Assembly (NCBI GenBank): GCA_938014885.1
Contig: CALLQI010000022.1
Coordinates: 124,001-188,000 of the forward strand
DNA: 64,000 nucleotides
Source: an uncultured bacterium
GTDB lineage: Bacteria; Planctomycetota; UBA8742; UBA2392
Reading direction: 5' to 3'
Position numbers and translations under genes: made by a program. Below, in pieces: positions 18,078 through 27,032 of the stretch (position 1 is the stretch's first letter; every line of letters starts with the position of its first letter). A model generated the notes under the pieces. That model worked only from the letters and a program-made list of their open reading frames with translations, did not search any database and was not told the DNA's origin.

Positions 18078-18250
18078 GGGCGCGGTTTGCCTTGTCTTGC
18101 AAGGCTCTCCGCGCCCGTTCTTGGCCTGTCCCCGGGTCGTTTGCGGCCCTGGTCGCCACGTTGCCGGGGGAGGCAACGGTAGGTGGCGGGAGCCGCCTCG
18201 CCTGAGGCAGGGTCGGGTGTTTCCCGACACCCCTACAGTACGGCCTCAGG
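18078..18250. ncRNA. Candidate structured RNA with mutually exclusive stems
   Basis: No convincing gene lies between 17882 and 18322. This part holds a dense series of perfect stems. There is a nested hairpin at 18078-18116 (8-bp outer stem GGGCGCGG/CCGCGCCC, 6-bp inner stem GCCTTG/CAAGGC). A 7-bp hairpin lies at 18159-18178, and a hairpin with a GGGA tetraloop at 18181-18198. GTCGGG/CCCGAC lies at 18212-18228, inside an 8-bp long-range stem CCTGAGGC (18201-18208) with GCCTCAGG (18243-18250). An alternative stem GCCTC/GAGGC (18195-18208) cannot coexist with that long stem or with the tetraloop hairpin. The strand is unresolved: the GNRA-like loop favours plus, while a leader for the operon starting at 17881 would be minus. 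Confidence 0.45.
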
Positions 18251-18269
18251 TCCCCGGCCGCGATTACAA

Positions 18270-18297
18270 CGCACCCCGGCATTTATACCGGGGTGCG
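18270..18297 (-). terminator. Terminator-like hairpin after the GspE/PilB gene
   Basis: A 10-bp perfect stem (CGCACCCCGG with CCGGGGTGCG) with an 8-base loop, 25 bases past the stop codon at 18323. The T-tract (TTGTAAT) is weak. It could equally end a plus-strand RNA from 18078. Confidence 0.65.
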
Positions 18298-18322
18298 CTG
18301 CAAGAACCGACCGCATATTGTT

Positions 18323-20026
18323 CTAGAAGGTGTCGCGCTGGGTGATGCTGGCGATTTCGGCCAGTGTTGTCTGACCGAGCATCGACTTGCGAATCCCGTC
18401 CATACGCAGGGTACGCAGCCCGCCGTTCTTCACCGCCAGGCGCTTGATCTCGCCGGCGGGGGCCTTGTCGATGATCTGCTGCTTGATTGTTTCCGAAATC
18501 GGCATCACTTCGTGAATCGCGGTTCGCCCCGTGTAGCCGGTCTTGAAGCACACCTCACACCCGCGGCCGTGCCAGAGGTGCCCGCCCGGGATGTCCGACA
18601 TCTGCAAGTCAAAGGCCCGCAACTGCGCGTCATCGGGCACGTACTCAGCGCGGCATTCCTTGCAGATGCGGCGCACAAGGCGCTGCGCGGCCACGAAGAT
18701 AACCGACGACGAAACCAGGAAGGGCTCAACGCCAAGGTCCACCAGACGCGTGACGGTGCTGGGTGCGTCGTTGGTGTGCAGCGTGCTGAACACCAAGTGA
18801 CCGGTCAACGCGGACTGGATCGCGATCTGGCCGGTTTCAAGGTCGCGGATTTCGCCGACCAGGATCACGTCCGGGTCCTGTCGCACGAAGCTGCGCAGTG
18901 CCTTGGCGAACGTCAGGCCCTTCTTCTCATTCACTTCCACCTGGGAAGCACCGGGCATCTGGTACTCAATCGGATCCTCAATCGTGAGGATGTTGATGTC
19001 CGGCCGGTTGATGCTGCCGATGGCGGCGTACAGCGTGGTCGTCTTGCCGCTGCCCGTGGGGCCCGTCAGCAGGATGATGCCGTTGCTGTATTCAAGGTAC
19101 GTGCGGAAGGCTTCTTCGTTGTCGGGCATGAAGCCGATGTCGGCGAGGTTGAAAGTCTTGTTCGTCTTCTCCAACAGACGAATCACCGCGCGCTCGCCGT
19201 GGTTGGTCGGGATCGTGCTGATACGCAAGTCCACTTCGTTGTCGCCCATCTTCACGCTTGCGCGGCCGTCCTGCGGCAGGCGGCGCTCGGCAATGTCCAT
19301 GCGGCCCATGACCTTGATGCGCGCGATGATCGCGTCCTGCAGCTTCTTGCTGGGCGTCATCACGTCGTACAGCACGCCGTCAACGCGATAACGGATCTGG
19401 AGTTTGTGTTCGCTGGGCTGGATGTGAATGTCGCTGGCCCGCATGCGAAGCGACTGGCTGAAGATGGTGTTCACCAGCTTGATGATCGGCGCCGCGGTGG
19501 CGATGTTGAGGATGTCTGTCTTTTCATCGAACTCGATGTCGGTGTCGAGCATGCCCTCCTTCTCAAGCTCGGCCTCGACTTCGTCGCTGACTTCGGTTTT
19601 CTGCGCGTAGGTGCGGTTGATCAGCTCGCTGATTTCGCTGCGTGATGCCAGCACCGGCTCAATCGGCTGGCGCAGCATGCCTGCCAGTTCGTCCATCGGG
19701 TACAGGTCAAGCGGGCGGCAGGTGGCGACGCGCATGCTGCCGCGCGTTTCATCCAGCGCAACCAGATTGTAGTTGCGCGCGAAGTTTACGGGTACGCGCT
19801 CAGCAAAGCGCGGGTTGGGCTTGTACTTGGTCAGGTCGGCTTCAAGAGTCAGCCCAAGCTGTGTGGCGAAAAACTCGAGCATCTCGTGCTCGGTCAAAAT
19901 GCCGCTTTCGACCAGTGCGGTGTCCAGGTGGTCGCCGCTTTCGCGCGCCTTGGCCAGCATGGACTGCACTTTGTCTTCGCGTACGCCGCGTTCATCAATC
20001 AGGTACTTGGTCAGCAGTTGCGACAT
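18323..20026 (-). CDS. gspE: Type II secretion / type IV pilus assembly ATPase (GspE/PilB family)
   Basis: A 567-residue traffic ATPase that powers pseudopilus or pilus assembly from the cytoplasmic face of the inner membrane. An N-terminal GspE domain (about 1-140) is followed by the N2 region with the Asp box (SLRMRASDIHIQP). Next come Walker A GPTGSGKTTT (about 325), Walker B ILVGEIRDLETGQIA and the His box LVFSTLHTNDAPS. A tetracysteine zinc motif follows (CKEC...CEVCF, about 455-495). Length and order are normal. No pilin, GspF or secretin gene is adjacent, so GspE versus PilB cannot be settled from context. Confidence 0.93.
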   Translation of the reverse strand: MSQLLTKYLIDERGVREDKVQSMLAKARESGDHLDTALVESGILTEHEMLEFFATQLGLTLEADLTKYKPNPRFAERVPVNFARNYNLVALDETRGSMRVATCRPLDLYPMDELAGMLRQPIEPVLASRSEISELINRTYAQKTEVSDEVEAELEKEGMLDTDIEFDEKTDILNIATAAPIIKLVNTIFSQSLRMRASDIHIQPSEHKLQIRYRVDGVLYDVMTPSKKLQDAIIARIKVMGRMDIAERRLPQDGRASVKMGDNEVDLRISTIPTNHGERAVIRLLEKTNKTFNLADIGFMPDNEEAFRTYLEYSNGIILLTGPTGSGKTTTLYAAIGSINRPDINILTIEDPIEYQMPGASQVEVNEKKGLTFAKALRSFVRQDPDVILVGEIRDLETGQIAIQSALTGHLVFSTLHTNDAPSTVTRLVDLGVEPFLVSSSVIFVAAQRLVRRICKECRAEYVPDDAQLRAFDLQMSDIPGGHLWHGRGCEVCFKTGYTGRTAIHEVMPISETIKQQIIDKAPAGEIKRLAVKNGGLRTLRMDGIRKSMLGQTTLAEIASITQRDTF

Positions 20027-20081
20027 GGCGGCCTCACGGAGTTTCAGCCCGGTTTAACGTACGGGCCGGCAAGCGGTTGGG

Positions 20082-21188
20082 CTAATTCGCGGGGGCTTCC
20101 GGTGCGGCCGCGACAGGTGTCGGCTCTGCGGCCTGCTGCGCGTCGTGGCGCTTGCGGGCCTCTTCGGCCTGTTCGGCGGTCTGCTTGGGCGTCAGCACGG
20201 ACTCAAGCTTTTCGCGCGCGACCATGATCTGGCTGAAGACGATGCCGTCGCAGTGGTATCGCATCAGCAGGTAAACAATCAGGTCGCACACCAGCGCCAC
20301 CACCAGCAGCCACGCCACTACCAGCACTACGCTGGACCAGAACAGCGTCGCCATGCCCATGGCCATGGTGTTGCCCGAAGGTTTACCGCGCACCGCTGCG
20401 GCAACGTCGGTCACCAGGCCCTCAGGCCCCACCATCCACACCGCGCCGGCCGCACAGCCCCAGGTGACAGCCAGCACCAGCAAGCCCAGCGCCGCCGCCA
20501 GCAGCGTCACGCAGACTTTGCAGCCCATGTACAGGGCATAGCGCCCGGGTTGCTGGATCAGGTAGCTGACGGGGCGCGACGCGGCCTCAAAGTAATCGCG
20601 GCCTTCGACCATGGCCGTCGGTGCCATCATCGGCGCGGCGGCAATCGCGGACAGCAGCATCAAAGCACCCAGCAGCGCCACAATCGTGACCGGCAGCAGC
20701 AGCAGCACGGCGATCCCGGCGCCGATATCTCCCGGCAGGTGCGTCAGCAGGGCCCCGGGCAGCAGAAGCAGCAAGGCGCCGGCGCCCGGCAGGCACGCCA
20801 TGGCAGGGGCGAAGGCCGCTTGCCGGCAAAGGTACGGGTGCGGCAGGCCCTTTTCGCGTTCATCACGGGCGATGTCATAGGCCGCGCTGCGCAGGATCGG
20901 CGACGACAGGTAGGCGAATCCCAGCCACCAGCCCGAAAGCGCCAGCAGCAGGTAGGCAGCCCTGCCGGGCGTCATCGGCAACTCAAGCAGCGTGTGAATC
21001 GCCCAGGCCGGGCCGTCGGTCCACATCGACTCGCCGGCGTCAACACGCCAGGCAAGCACGGTCATCACGCCGATCACAACCAGCGAAGTCCACACCAGGG
21101 CAGCGCCGGCGTGTACGATGCGGCGCACATCCAAGGCCAGCCCAAAGGCGAGCTTGAAATCGCGCAAATCGTGGCGATGAAACCGCAT
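20082..21188 (-). CDS. Polytopic membrane protein of unknown function
   Basis: A 368-residue protein with about six hydrophobic segments (near 30-48, 78-98, 128-150, 155-185, 230-258, 283-312). It also has a long cytoplasmic-type loop and a charged Ala/Glu/Gln-rich tail ending in a Pro/Ala stretch. Residues about 190-230 (MVEGRDYFEAASRPVSYLI) are the most distinctive. I do not recognise the family. It begins 82 bases from the divergent DUF502 gene and ends 55 bases upstream of the GspE/PilB gene on the same strand, so co-transcription with the ATPase is possible. Confidence 0.65.
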   Translation of the reverse strand: MRFHRHDLRDFKLAFGLALDVRRIVHAGAALVWTSLVVIGVMTVLAWRVDAGESMWTDGPAWAIHTLLELPMTPGRAAYLLLALSGWWLGFAYLSSPILRSAAYDIARDEREKGLPHPYLCRQAAFAPAMACLPGAGALLLLLPGALLTHLPGDIGAGIAVLLLLPVTIVALLGALMLLSAIAAAPMMAPTAMVEGRDYFEAASRPVSYLIQQPGRYALYMGCKVCVTLLAAALGLLVLAVTWGCAAGAVWMVGPEGLVTDVAAAVRGKPSGNTMAMGMATLFWSSVVLVVAWLLVVALVCDLIVYLLMRYHCDGIVFSQIMVAREKLESVLTPKQTAEQAEEARKRHDAQQAAEPTPVAAAPEAPAN

Positions 21189-21270
21189 CGGCGGAAGTCT
21201 ACGGGCAGCAAGTAGGGATGCAAGCGGTGTTGACCCAAAGCAAGGCCGCGCCTACAGTTTCAGCCCGCCC

Positions 21271-22377
21271 ATGGCCAAACCAAACTCCAAGCGCAAGTCA
21301 GGTCCCATAACCAAAGCCTTCCTTAAGGGCCTATCGATCCTGCTGCCGGCGGTGATCACGATTGCGATTTTCGCGTGGGCCTGGGACATCCTGCGCACGA
21401 ACGTGGTTGAGCTGACCATTTCGGGCGTGGACATGATCGCCGTGTTCCCTGAGCGCGAACTGTCCAGCGCGGAAATTGAACACCTGCGCGTCAACCGGCC
21501 CGCCAAGTACGACGTGTACCAAGCCTGGATCAAGGGCGAACAGCCTATCCCTTCCGGCATCAACGGCGAACGCACCCAGCGCATGGTGCTGGTTGGCGAC
21601 CTGCCCGAAGAGTCATGGGGCTACTCACCGCCCATGAAGCCACGCGGCCTGCTGCAATACATCCTGGATGCCAACCAGTGGCGGCGCGAGTACCACCCCG
21701 TCACCGGCCGCCCAGAGCGCTATCACTGGTTTGATTATCTGCTGGCCAGCGTGCTGGGCCTTGTTCTGGTTGTGCTGCTGGGCTTTCTGGCGCGTAACTT
21801 CATCGGCCGCAGGTTTGTGTCGCTGCTGGAATGGTTCGTGACGCGGGTTCCTGTTGTGAAGTCGATCTATCCGCACGCCAAGCAGCTTGTGGACTTCTTC
21901 TTCACAGACAACAAGCCGATTGAGTTCGACACCGTCGCCATCGTTGAGTACCCGCGCGTGGGGCTGTGGTCGATCTGCTTCGTGACGGGCTCAGGCCTGA
22001 AGACGCTGCAGGACACCACCAAGCGCCGCCTGGTTACGATTTATGTGCCCAGCAGCCCGGCACCGATGACCGGCTACACCATGCTGGTGGCCGCGGAAGA
22101 AGTAATCCCCGTGGACATGAGCGTCGAAGACGCGATGAAGTTCGTGATCAGCGGCGGTGTGCTGGCACCGAAAGAAGAGCTGGTCAAGCCCGCCAGCGGC
22201 GCGCAGTACGCGCTGTCGCACACGATCAACGAACAGATCCGCAAGCGCCAGACCACAATGCTGAAGAAGGTCGAAAAGGAAGTAACGCAGGCGGCCTCAG
22301 AGGCCGAAGCGGACAGCAACCGGCAGGAAGCCGCGACCGACAAGCTGCCCGAGCAATCCACCGACAAAAAATCGTAG
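21271..22377 (+). CDS. DUF502 family membrane protein
   Basis: A 368-residue membrane protein. Family hallmarks are the N-terminal helix FLKGLSILLPAVITIAIF, a second helix (about 152-175), VKSIYPHAKQLVDFFF, IVEYPRVGLWSICFVTG and EEVIPVDMSVEDAMKFVISG. The last motif is diagnostic. Between the two helices there is a periplasmic-type insert of about 110 residues (about 45-150), longer than in the compact bacterial members. The C-terminal 60 residues are charged and low-complexity. The biochemical role of DUF502 is not known; plant relatives (COV/LCV) affect vascular patterning and trafficking. Confidence 0.85.
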   Translation: MAKPNSKRKSGPITKAFLKGLSILLPAVITIAIFAWAWDILRTNVVELTISGVDMIAVFPERELSSAEIEHLRVNRPAKYDVYQAWIKGEQPIPSGINGERTQRMVLVGDLPEESWGYSPPMKPRGLLQYILDANQWRREYHPVTGRPERYHWFDYLLASVLGLVLVVLLGFLARNFIGRRFVSLLEWFVTRVPVVKSIYPHAKQLVDFFFTDNKPIEFDTVAIVEYPRVGLWSICFVTGSGLKTLQDTTKRRLVTIYVPSSPAPMTGYTMLVAAEEVIPVDMSVEDAMKFVISGGVLAPKEELVKPASGAQYALSHTINEQIRKRQTTMLKKVEKEVTQAASEAEADSNRQEAATDKLPEQSTDKKS

Positions 22378-22382
22378 GGGTT

Positions 22383-22613
22383 TCAGCTGCGGCCGCCGGG
22401 GACACGAATCTCGTGGGCCACGTCGCCGCGCGGGGTGCTTTCGACCAGGAACTCAACTTCCTGGCCCGGCTTCAGTTGAATCAGGCCATCACCGCGAAAC
22501 GCGCCGTAGTGCAGGAACACGTCAGGCGCGCCGCGCCGGGCCGCATAGCCATAGCCTTTGCGCGGGTCGTACCATTTCACAGTGCCGGATGTCTGAAGGC
22601 GGGTTGTGGGCAT
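22383..22613 (-). CDS. Cold-shock domain protein
   Basis: A 76-residue single-domain protein; the start at 22613 gives the standard CSD length. RNP1-like KGYGYAARRG follows SGTVKWYDPR, and then VFLHYGAF stands for RNP2 (normally VFVHxSAI). Cold-shock proteins bind single-stranded RNA or DNA and act as RNA chaperones. The aromatic residues of RNP1 are Tyr-Tyr rather than Phe-Phe, which is tolerated in the family. It converges on the DUF502 gene with only five bases between the stops. Confidence 0.82.
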   Translation of the reverse strand: MPTTRLQTSGTVKWYDPRKGYGYAARRGAPDVFLHYGAFRGDGLIQLKPGQEVEFLVESTPRGDVAHEIRVPGGRS

Positions 22614-22998
22614 CGCGCAATTGTTGCTTGCCCTGATTCGAAAGTCCACAAAGCGCAGAACAAGAGCCCGAAGCAGCTTGCGCAGCAAGCGCACCGCAGG
22701 CAACGCAACGCGGTGCCGAGGAGGCGAAGGGTAGACGCGCAAGCACGTCGCCAGAATACGATTGCACTACCCCGTGTGCATTCGTGTAAATCATTCTTAT
22801 CAAGATGGTTACGAAACCAGGTGCAGTCTGCTTTTCGTCCACTTGGATTGAACTTCAAGCTTGAACCACCGTTCATATATGTCGGACTGGCAGCGTGGTT
22901 GGCTGCCGGCAACGGAATTTGTGCGCGCCTGTCAGGTTGCACTGTCCTGCGCGTACTACGTGTGCTTGGTGTACTCGTGCTTTGACTGGCTGGCTGAC
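22614..22998. other. Intergenic region between divergent genes, no gene seen
   Basis: About 385 bases. It contains a small hairpin (GCTTGC-GCA-GCAAGC, about 22677-22691) and the nested palindromic run TTGAACTTCAAGCTTGAA at 22848-22865, which includes the perfect palindrome TTCAAGCTTGAA. These could be an operator for the downstream repeat protein or the cold-shock gene. An open frame continues upstream of 22999, but its translation is Cys/Trp-rich and unlike the rest of the protein. Confidence 0.4.
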
Positions 22999-25332
22999 AT
23001 GACCCCTGACTTCGGCAACCTTGTGGACTTCCTGCGTGGCGAGCTTGACTCGCCTGGCGCTGAGGCCGTCCGCCGGCGCCTGGAGTCCGACGCCGAATAC
23101 TTCGCCTTGTTCCAGCGCCTGCGCCGCACTTACGCCGTGCTGCGTTCGCTGCCGCGCATTGGCCATGCCACCGCTGCCGCCAACCCGGCGGCCGCGATCC
23201 CGCTGACGCAGCCAACACCTGAATTCATCGCCGACGTGCGCCGCGAATTTGAAGCCCGCCACTGGCACGGCCTGTTGCCGTTGCTGCTGCCGGCACCCGC
23301 GTTTGTTTCCGCGCTGCGCGCCGAGTTTTCGGTGCGCGGCCTGCTGGCTTCGATCCCGATGTTGCTGCCGCCCGCGCAATGGATGGCGCTGCTGCGCGCC
23401 GAGTACGGCATGCGCGCAGCCACGGCTAGCCTGCCACTGATCCGCGCCCGCGCGGCCTGGGTCGGCGAGTTGCGCCGCGAATTCAGCATCCGTGCGCTTG
23501 TGGCAAGCATCCCCGAAATCGCCGTGCGGCCGGAATTCGCCGCCGCCCTGCGCGCCGAGTTCAAGCAGCGCGCGCTGCACGCCAGTGTGCCGCAACTTTC
23601 GGTGCGCGACGGCTTCCGTCGCAAGCTGGCGGTGGCACTGTTCGAGACCGGCAGCCCGATCGCGGCCGATCACGCGCCCGTCGCAGGCGCATCGCCCGTT
23701 ACTGCTTTGCCGGTGACAGCCTTGCCGGTGGTTGAAGCGCGCGATTCATTCCGGCGGCGCCTCTTCCGCAAGCTCAGCATGGCCGGCCGGCGCTCGCCCC
23801 GTGCGGAACCCCGGCGCGTCAACGTGGCCGAGTATCACTGGGGTCGCGAAATCTCACGCGGGGTGCGCAGCTCGCGCAAGTCACTGGCGATCACGTCGGC
23901 ATTGCACGTTATTGCAATCACCATCATGTTGTTCGTGTTCGTTCGCCCGGACAGCCTTTCCGGCGAACCGCGCATCGCGCAGATGACCGGCGAATCCGTG
24001 GCCATGCCTCAGCTTCCCGGCGAAGTGGGCGACCCGCCGCGCTTCACGGCCGACTCGGGCCTGAACTTGTCGGGTGCCAACCCGGACTGGTCTTCGATCA
24101 ATGAAGTGGACGCGATCGGCCTGGACAGTTCGGATCTGCTGCCGCCCAGCCGCGAAGTGACTGAGCCCGAGGCCGAACAACCGGTTCCGATACCCGACAC
24201 CCTGCACGGCAGCCCGTTGGCGCAACCAGACGTGCTGCGCGACAACGTCGCCGGTTTCTTCCGCCTGCGTGGCTCAAGCCGCGAACAGAAGGTGGCCTAC
24301 TTGGGCAGCGAAGAGCTGTACGCGGCACTTGACCGCGCCCTGTTGTGGCTGCAGCGCAACCAGCAGGCTGAGGGCAACTGGGGCCACGTCGGCGTCGCCG
24401 ACATGCGTACCATCCCGCAGGACCCCGACCTGCTTGAAGTCGCGCAGCTTGAACTGACCAGCGTGGCACTGCTTGCGTTCCTCGGCGACGGCCACAGCAG
24501 CACGACTTCACCGATGCAGTACGACGTTTCGGTGCGGCGCGGCCTGGCATGGCTTCTGAAATCGCAGCGCGCCAACGGCCAGTTCGGGCCTGAGGCCAAA
24601 GGCAGCGTGCTTGTGCACGCCATGGCCACGCTGGCACTTGCCGAAGAGTTCGGCCTGACGCGCGACGCCCGTTTGCGTGAGCCTTTGCGCGCGGCCTGCC
24701 GCTGGCTGTGCGCGGTGCAGTCCGTGGGCCCCGATGGCAAAGCCAACGGCGGCTTCCCGTTCCTGATCGGACAAAGGGCCAGCTTGATGACCAGCGTGTG
24801 GGCCTACATGGCGCTGGCAACCGCGCGCCACGTGCGCGTGCCGCCCATCGACCTGCCACAGCAGCGCCTGGATGCGTTCCTGACCTGGTATGATCGCGAG
24901 ACCCGCGGTGCGCTGCTCACTGACGAAGCCGCGCTGCTGGTGCAGTCTGACCTGCTGCCCTCGGCGGCAGCCGGCGCGCTTTCACTGTTTGCCGTGGACG
25001 CGGGCTTTGACAACCTGGGCCCGAACTTTGCCCAGCGCGTCGGGCGCGAATTGCCTACCTTGGACCCCAAGGCCTCACGCCGCAGTGACAATTCCGACGT
25101 GCGCTATCACTTCTTCGGCAGCCTGACATGCGCACTAAACGCCCAACGCGGCGGGGCCAAGGCAGCCGAATGGCAGTCAACCTTCGCCGCCACGGTGCTG
25201 AAGCACCAGAATCAACAAGGCTGGTTTGAAGCCACCAGCGACTACGGCAGCCTGTACGGCCGCGTGCTGGGCACGGCCATGACCGCGCTGGCCATCGAGA
25301 ACGCTTACCGCGTCAGCATCCTCAGCAAGTAG
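22999..25332 (+). CDS. Membrane-anchored protein with 26-residue repeats and a prenyltransferase/squalene-cyclase-like toroid domain
   Basis: A 777-residue protein counted from the ATG at 22999, chosen because MTPDFGNLVDFLRGELDSPG starts a domain like anti-sigma N-termini; no strong ribosome site is visible. Residues 72-201 are five exact-length 26-residue repeats (pattern xPEFxxxLRxEFxxRALxASIPxLL), with a partial sixth after. One membrane helix lies near 295-315. An acidic, Pro-rich linker leads to an alpha/alpha toroid domain (about 440-770) with LDRALLWLQRNQQAEGNWG and RRGLAWLLKSQRANGQFG. These are QW-like repeats of prenyltransferase/squalene cyclase-type barrels. Catalytic motifs of real cyclases are not evident, so a binding or sensing role is as likely. 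The N-terminal half would be cytoplasmic and the toroid periplasmic. Confidence 0.72.
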   Translation: MTPDFGNLVDFLRGELDSPGAEAVRRRLESDAEYFALFQRLRRTYAVLRSLPRIGHATAAANPAAAIPLTQPTPEFIADVRREFEARHWHGLLPLLLPAPAFVSALRAEFSVRGLLASIPMLLPPAQWMALLRAEYGMRAATASLPLIRARAAWVGELRREFSIRALVASIPEIAVRPEFAAALRAEFKQRALHASVPQLSVRDGFRRKLAVALFETGSPIAADHAPVAGASPVTALPVTALPVVEARDSFRRRLFRKLSMAGRRSPRAEPRRVNVAEYHWGREISRGVRSSRKSLAITSALHVIAITIMLFVFVRPDSLSGEPRIAQMTGESVAMPQLPGEVGDPPRFTADSGLNLSGANPDWSSINEVDAIGLDSSDLLPPSREVTEPEAEQPVPIPDTLHGSPLAQPDVLRDNVAGFFRLRGSSREQKVAYLGSEELYAALDRALLWLQRNQQAEGNWGHVGVADMRTIPQDPDLLEVAQLELTSVALLAFLGDGHSSTTSPMQYDVSVRRGLAWLLKSQRANGQFGPEAKGSVLVHAMATLALAEEFGLTRDARLREPLRAACRWLCAVQSVGPDGKANGGFPFLIGQRASLMTSVWAYMALATARHVRVPPIDLPQQRLDAFLTWYDRETRGALLTDEAALLVQSDLLPSAAAGALSLFAVDAGFDNLGPNFAQRVGRELPTLDPKASRRSDNSDVRYHFFGSLTCALNAQRGGAKAAEWQSTFAATVLKHQNQQGWFEATSDYGSLYGRVLGTAMTALAIENAYRVSILSK

Positions 25333-25563
25333 CCTCGTCGTGACACCCGCACCTGCCTGCAACATTCCCGTTCTCGTGATCGGGATTCCGGTCATTTCTC
25401 GAAAGCACACAGGCCAGTCAATTCATGCCCCTGTTTGGGAAGTAAGTCTGAGTCTGCAATCGTTACCTATCCTATGGTGGCGTTATGATTTGACGTCACT
25501 ATCGTCTTTGTGAACTTGCACGGGCGCATACTCGTCCGGACCCTGAGCACGAAAGCCATCACC

Positions 25564-26937
25564 ATGAAAGAGTTCCTCACCGCGCTGGCTAAGAAGGCTG
25601 ACGCTGACTACTGCGAAATCCGCCTCGAAGACAGCATGCAGACCAGCCTTGCCTATCTGGGCGAAGACCTCGAGAACGTGCAGGAGTCCCACATGTACGG
25701 CGGCAACGTCCGCGTCGTCGTAGACGGCTGCTGGGGCTTCGTGACGTTCAACAACGTCGATGAAATCGAACGCCGCATGCGTGAGGCCGTCACCAACGCC
25801 CGCGCCGCCGCCCGCCACGCCAAGGACCGCAGTGTGCTGGCGCAAGTACAGCCAGTGGAAGCCACAGTCAAGCTGAACGTGCGCACCGACCCGCGCAAGG
25901 TCTCGCTGGACGACAAGATCGCGCTGTTCGGCGGCTACAATCAGATCCTGCTGCGCCACCCCGGCGTCACCAGCACCAACCTGCGTTACTTCGACAAGTA
26001 CAGCCGCATCTACTTTGCCAACAGTGAAGGTACGTGGCTGGATCGCGAAGCCATCGACATGGGTATGGGAGCCAGCGCGATTTCGCGTAAAGACGGCACC
26101 ACCGCCCGCGGCAGCGCCAGCCAGGGCGGCCGCGCGGACTTTGACATCTTCCGCGGCATGGAAGCCGAGATGCATGAGGCTGCGAAGACCGCCGTCGAAG
26201 GCGCATCAGCCAGCGTAATTGAAGGCGGCAACTATACGGTGGTCTGCGACCCCAACCTGGCAGGCGTGTTCGTGCACGAAGCCTTCGGGCACCTTAGTGA
26301 AGGCGACAACGTCGCCGACGACCCGCGCATGCAGGAAGTGCTGAAGCTCGGGCGCAAGTTCGGCGACGGCTACCTCAACATCTACGACACCGGCCTCGAT
26401 GAAGGACTGCGCGGCTATCTCGCGTACGACGACGAAGGCGTGAAGACGGAAAAGACCTGGCTGATCCGCGAGGGCGAGCTGGTAGGCCGCCTGCACAGCC
26501 GCGAAACCGCAGGCCGCATGGGCGAAAAGCCCACCGGCAACGCCCGCGCCATCAGCTACAAGTTCCCGCCGATTCCGCGCATGCGCAACACCTGCATCGG
26601 CAACGGCCCGCACGGCAGCTTTGACGACCTGATCAAGGACGTGAAGCTGGGCGTCTACGCCATCGACAGCGCCGGCGGCCAGACCAACGGCGAACTGTTC
26701 ACCTTCACGGCCGGCGAGGCCTTCATGATCCGCAACGGCAAACTGGCCGAACGCGTCCGCGACGTAACCCTCGGCGGCAACGTGTTCGACACACTCCGCA
26801 ACATCACCGGTGTGGCCGGCGACTACAACGTCCACGACAGCGCCGGCGGCTGCGGCAAAGGCGGCCAGATGCCGCTGCCCGTAAGCCACGGAAGCCCGCA
26901 CATCAAGATCAAGGACGTGGTAATCGGCGGCAGGTAG
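25564..26937 (+). CDS. tldD: TldD-type metallopeptidase subunit
   Basis: A 457-residue TldD/PmbA family protein; the start at 25564 (MKEFLTALAKKADADYCEIR) matches the family N-terminus. The zinc motif HEAFGHLSEGD (HExxxH, about residue 238) and the C-terminal GxCGKGGQ segment are present. TldD pairs with TldE to form a heterodimeric protease that degrades unfolded peptides and, in other bacteria, matures peptide natural products. The partner tldE follows at 27542, separated by an inserted four-helix-bundle gene with flanking repeats. Between 25333 and 25563 I see no gene. Confidence 0.92.
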   Translation: MKEFLTALAKKADADYCEIRLEDSMQTSLAYLGEDLENVQESHMYGGNVRVVVDGCWGFVTFNNVDEIERRMREAVTNARAAARHAKDRSVLAQVQPVEATVKLNVRTDPRKVSLDDKIALFGGYNQILLRHPGVTSTNLRYFDKYSRIYFANSEGTWLDREAIDMGMGASAISRKDGTTARGSASQGGRADFDIFRGMEAEMHEAAKTAVEGASASVIEGGNYTVVCDPNLAGVFVHEAFGHLSEGDNVADDPRMQEVLKLGRKFGDGYLNIYDTGLDEGLRGYLAYDDEGVKTEKTWLIREGELVGRLHSRETAGRMGEKPTGNARAISYKFPPIPRMRNTCIGNGPHGSFDDLIKDVKLGVYAIDSAGGQTNGELFTFTAGEAFMIRNGKLAERVRDVTLGGNVFDTLRNITGVAGDYNVHDSAGGCGKGGQMPLPVSHGSPHIKIKDVVIGGR

Positions 26938-26942
26938 TATCA

Positions 26943-27016
26943 GGTGCTCGGTGCCCAGTGCTCGGTGCTCGGGACGGCTTGCAACTGCGGAACTTCTTAA
27001 CTGCGGGAACTGCGTT
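26943..27016. repeat. Compound heptanucleotide repeat, left flank of the four-helix-bundle gene
   Basis: Begins six bases after the tldD stop. GGTGCTC, GGTGCCC, AGTGCTC and GGTGCTC occupy 26943-26970 in perfect 7-base register, followed by AACTGCG-type units at intervals of eight or nine bases. The right flank at 27463-27531 carries the reverse complements of both unit types in mirror order. Confidence 0.8.
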
Positions 27017-27032
27017 GTCTTGAGGGACTGGG

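Noticed and set aside
17917..18282. Minus-strand open frame of 121 residues in the 17882-18322 gap
   Set aside because: It runs through the hairpin-rich region, has Arg/Pro-rich composition typical of shadow frames in GC-rich DNA, and has no ribosome site or domain.
22861..22998. Extension of the 26-residue-repeat protein to an upstream ATG
   Set aside because: The extra 46 residues are Cys/Trp-rich and lack a ribosome site; the domain-like start is at 22999, although this choice is not certain.
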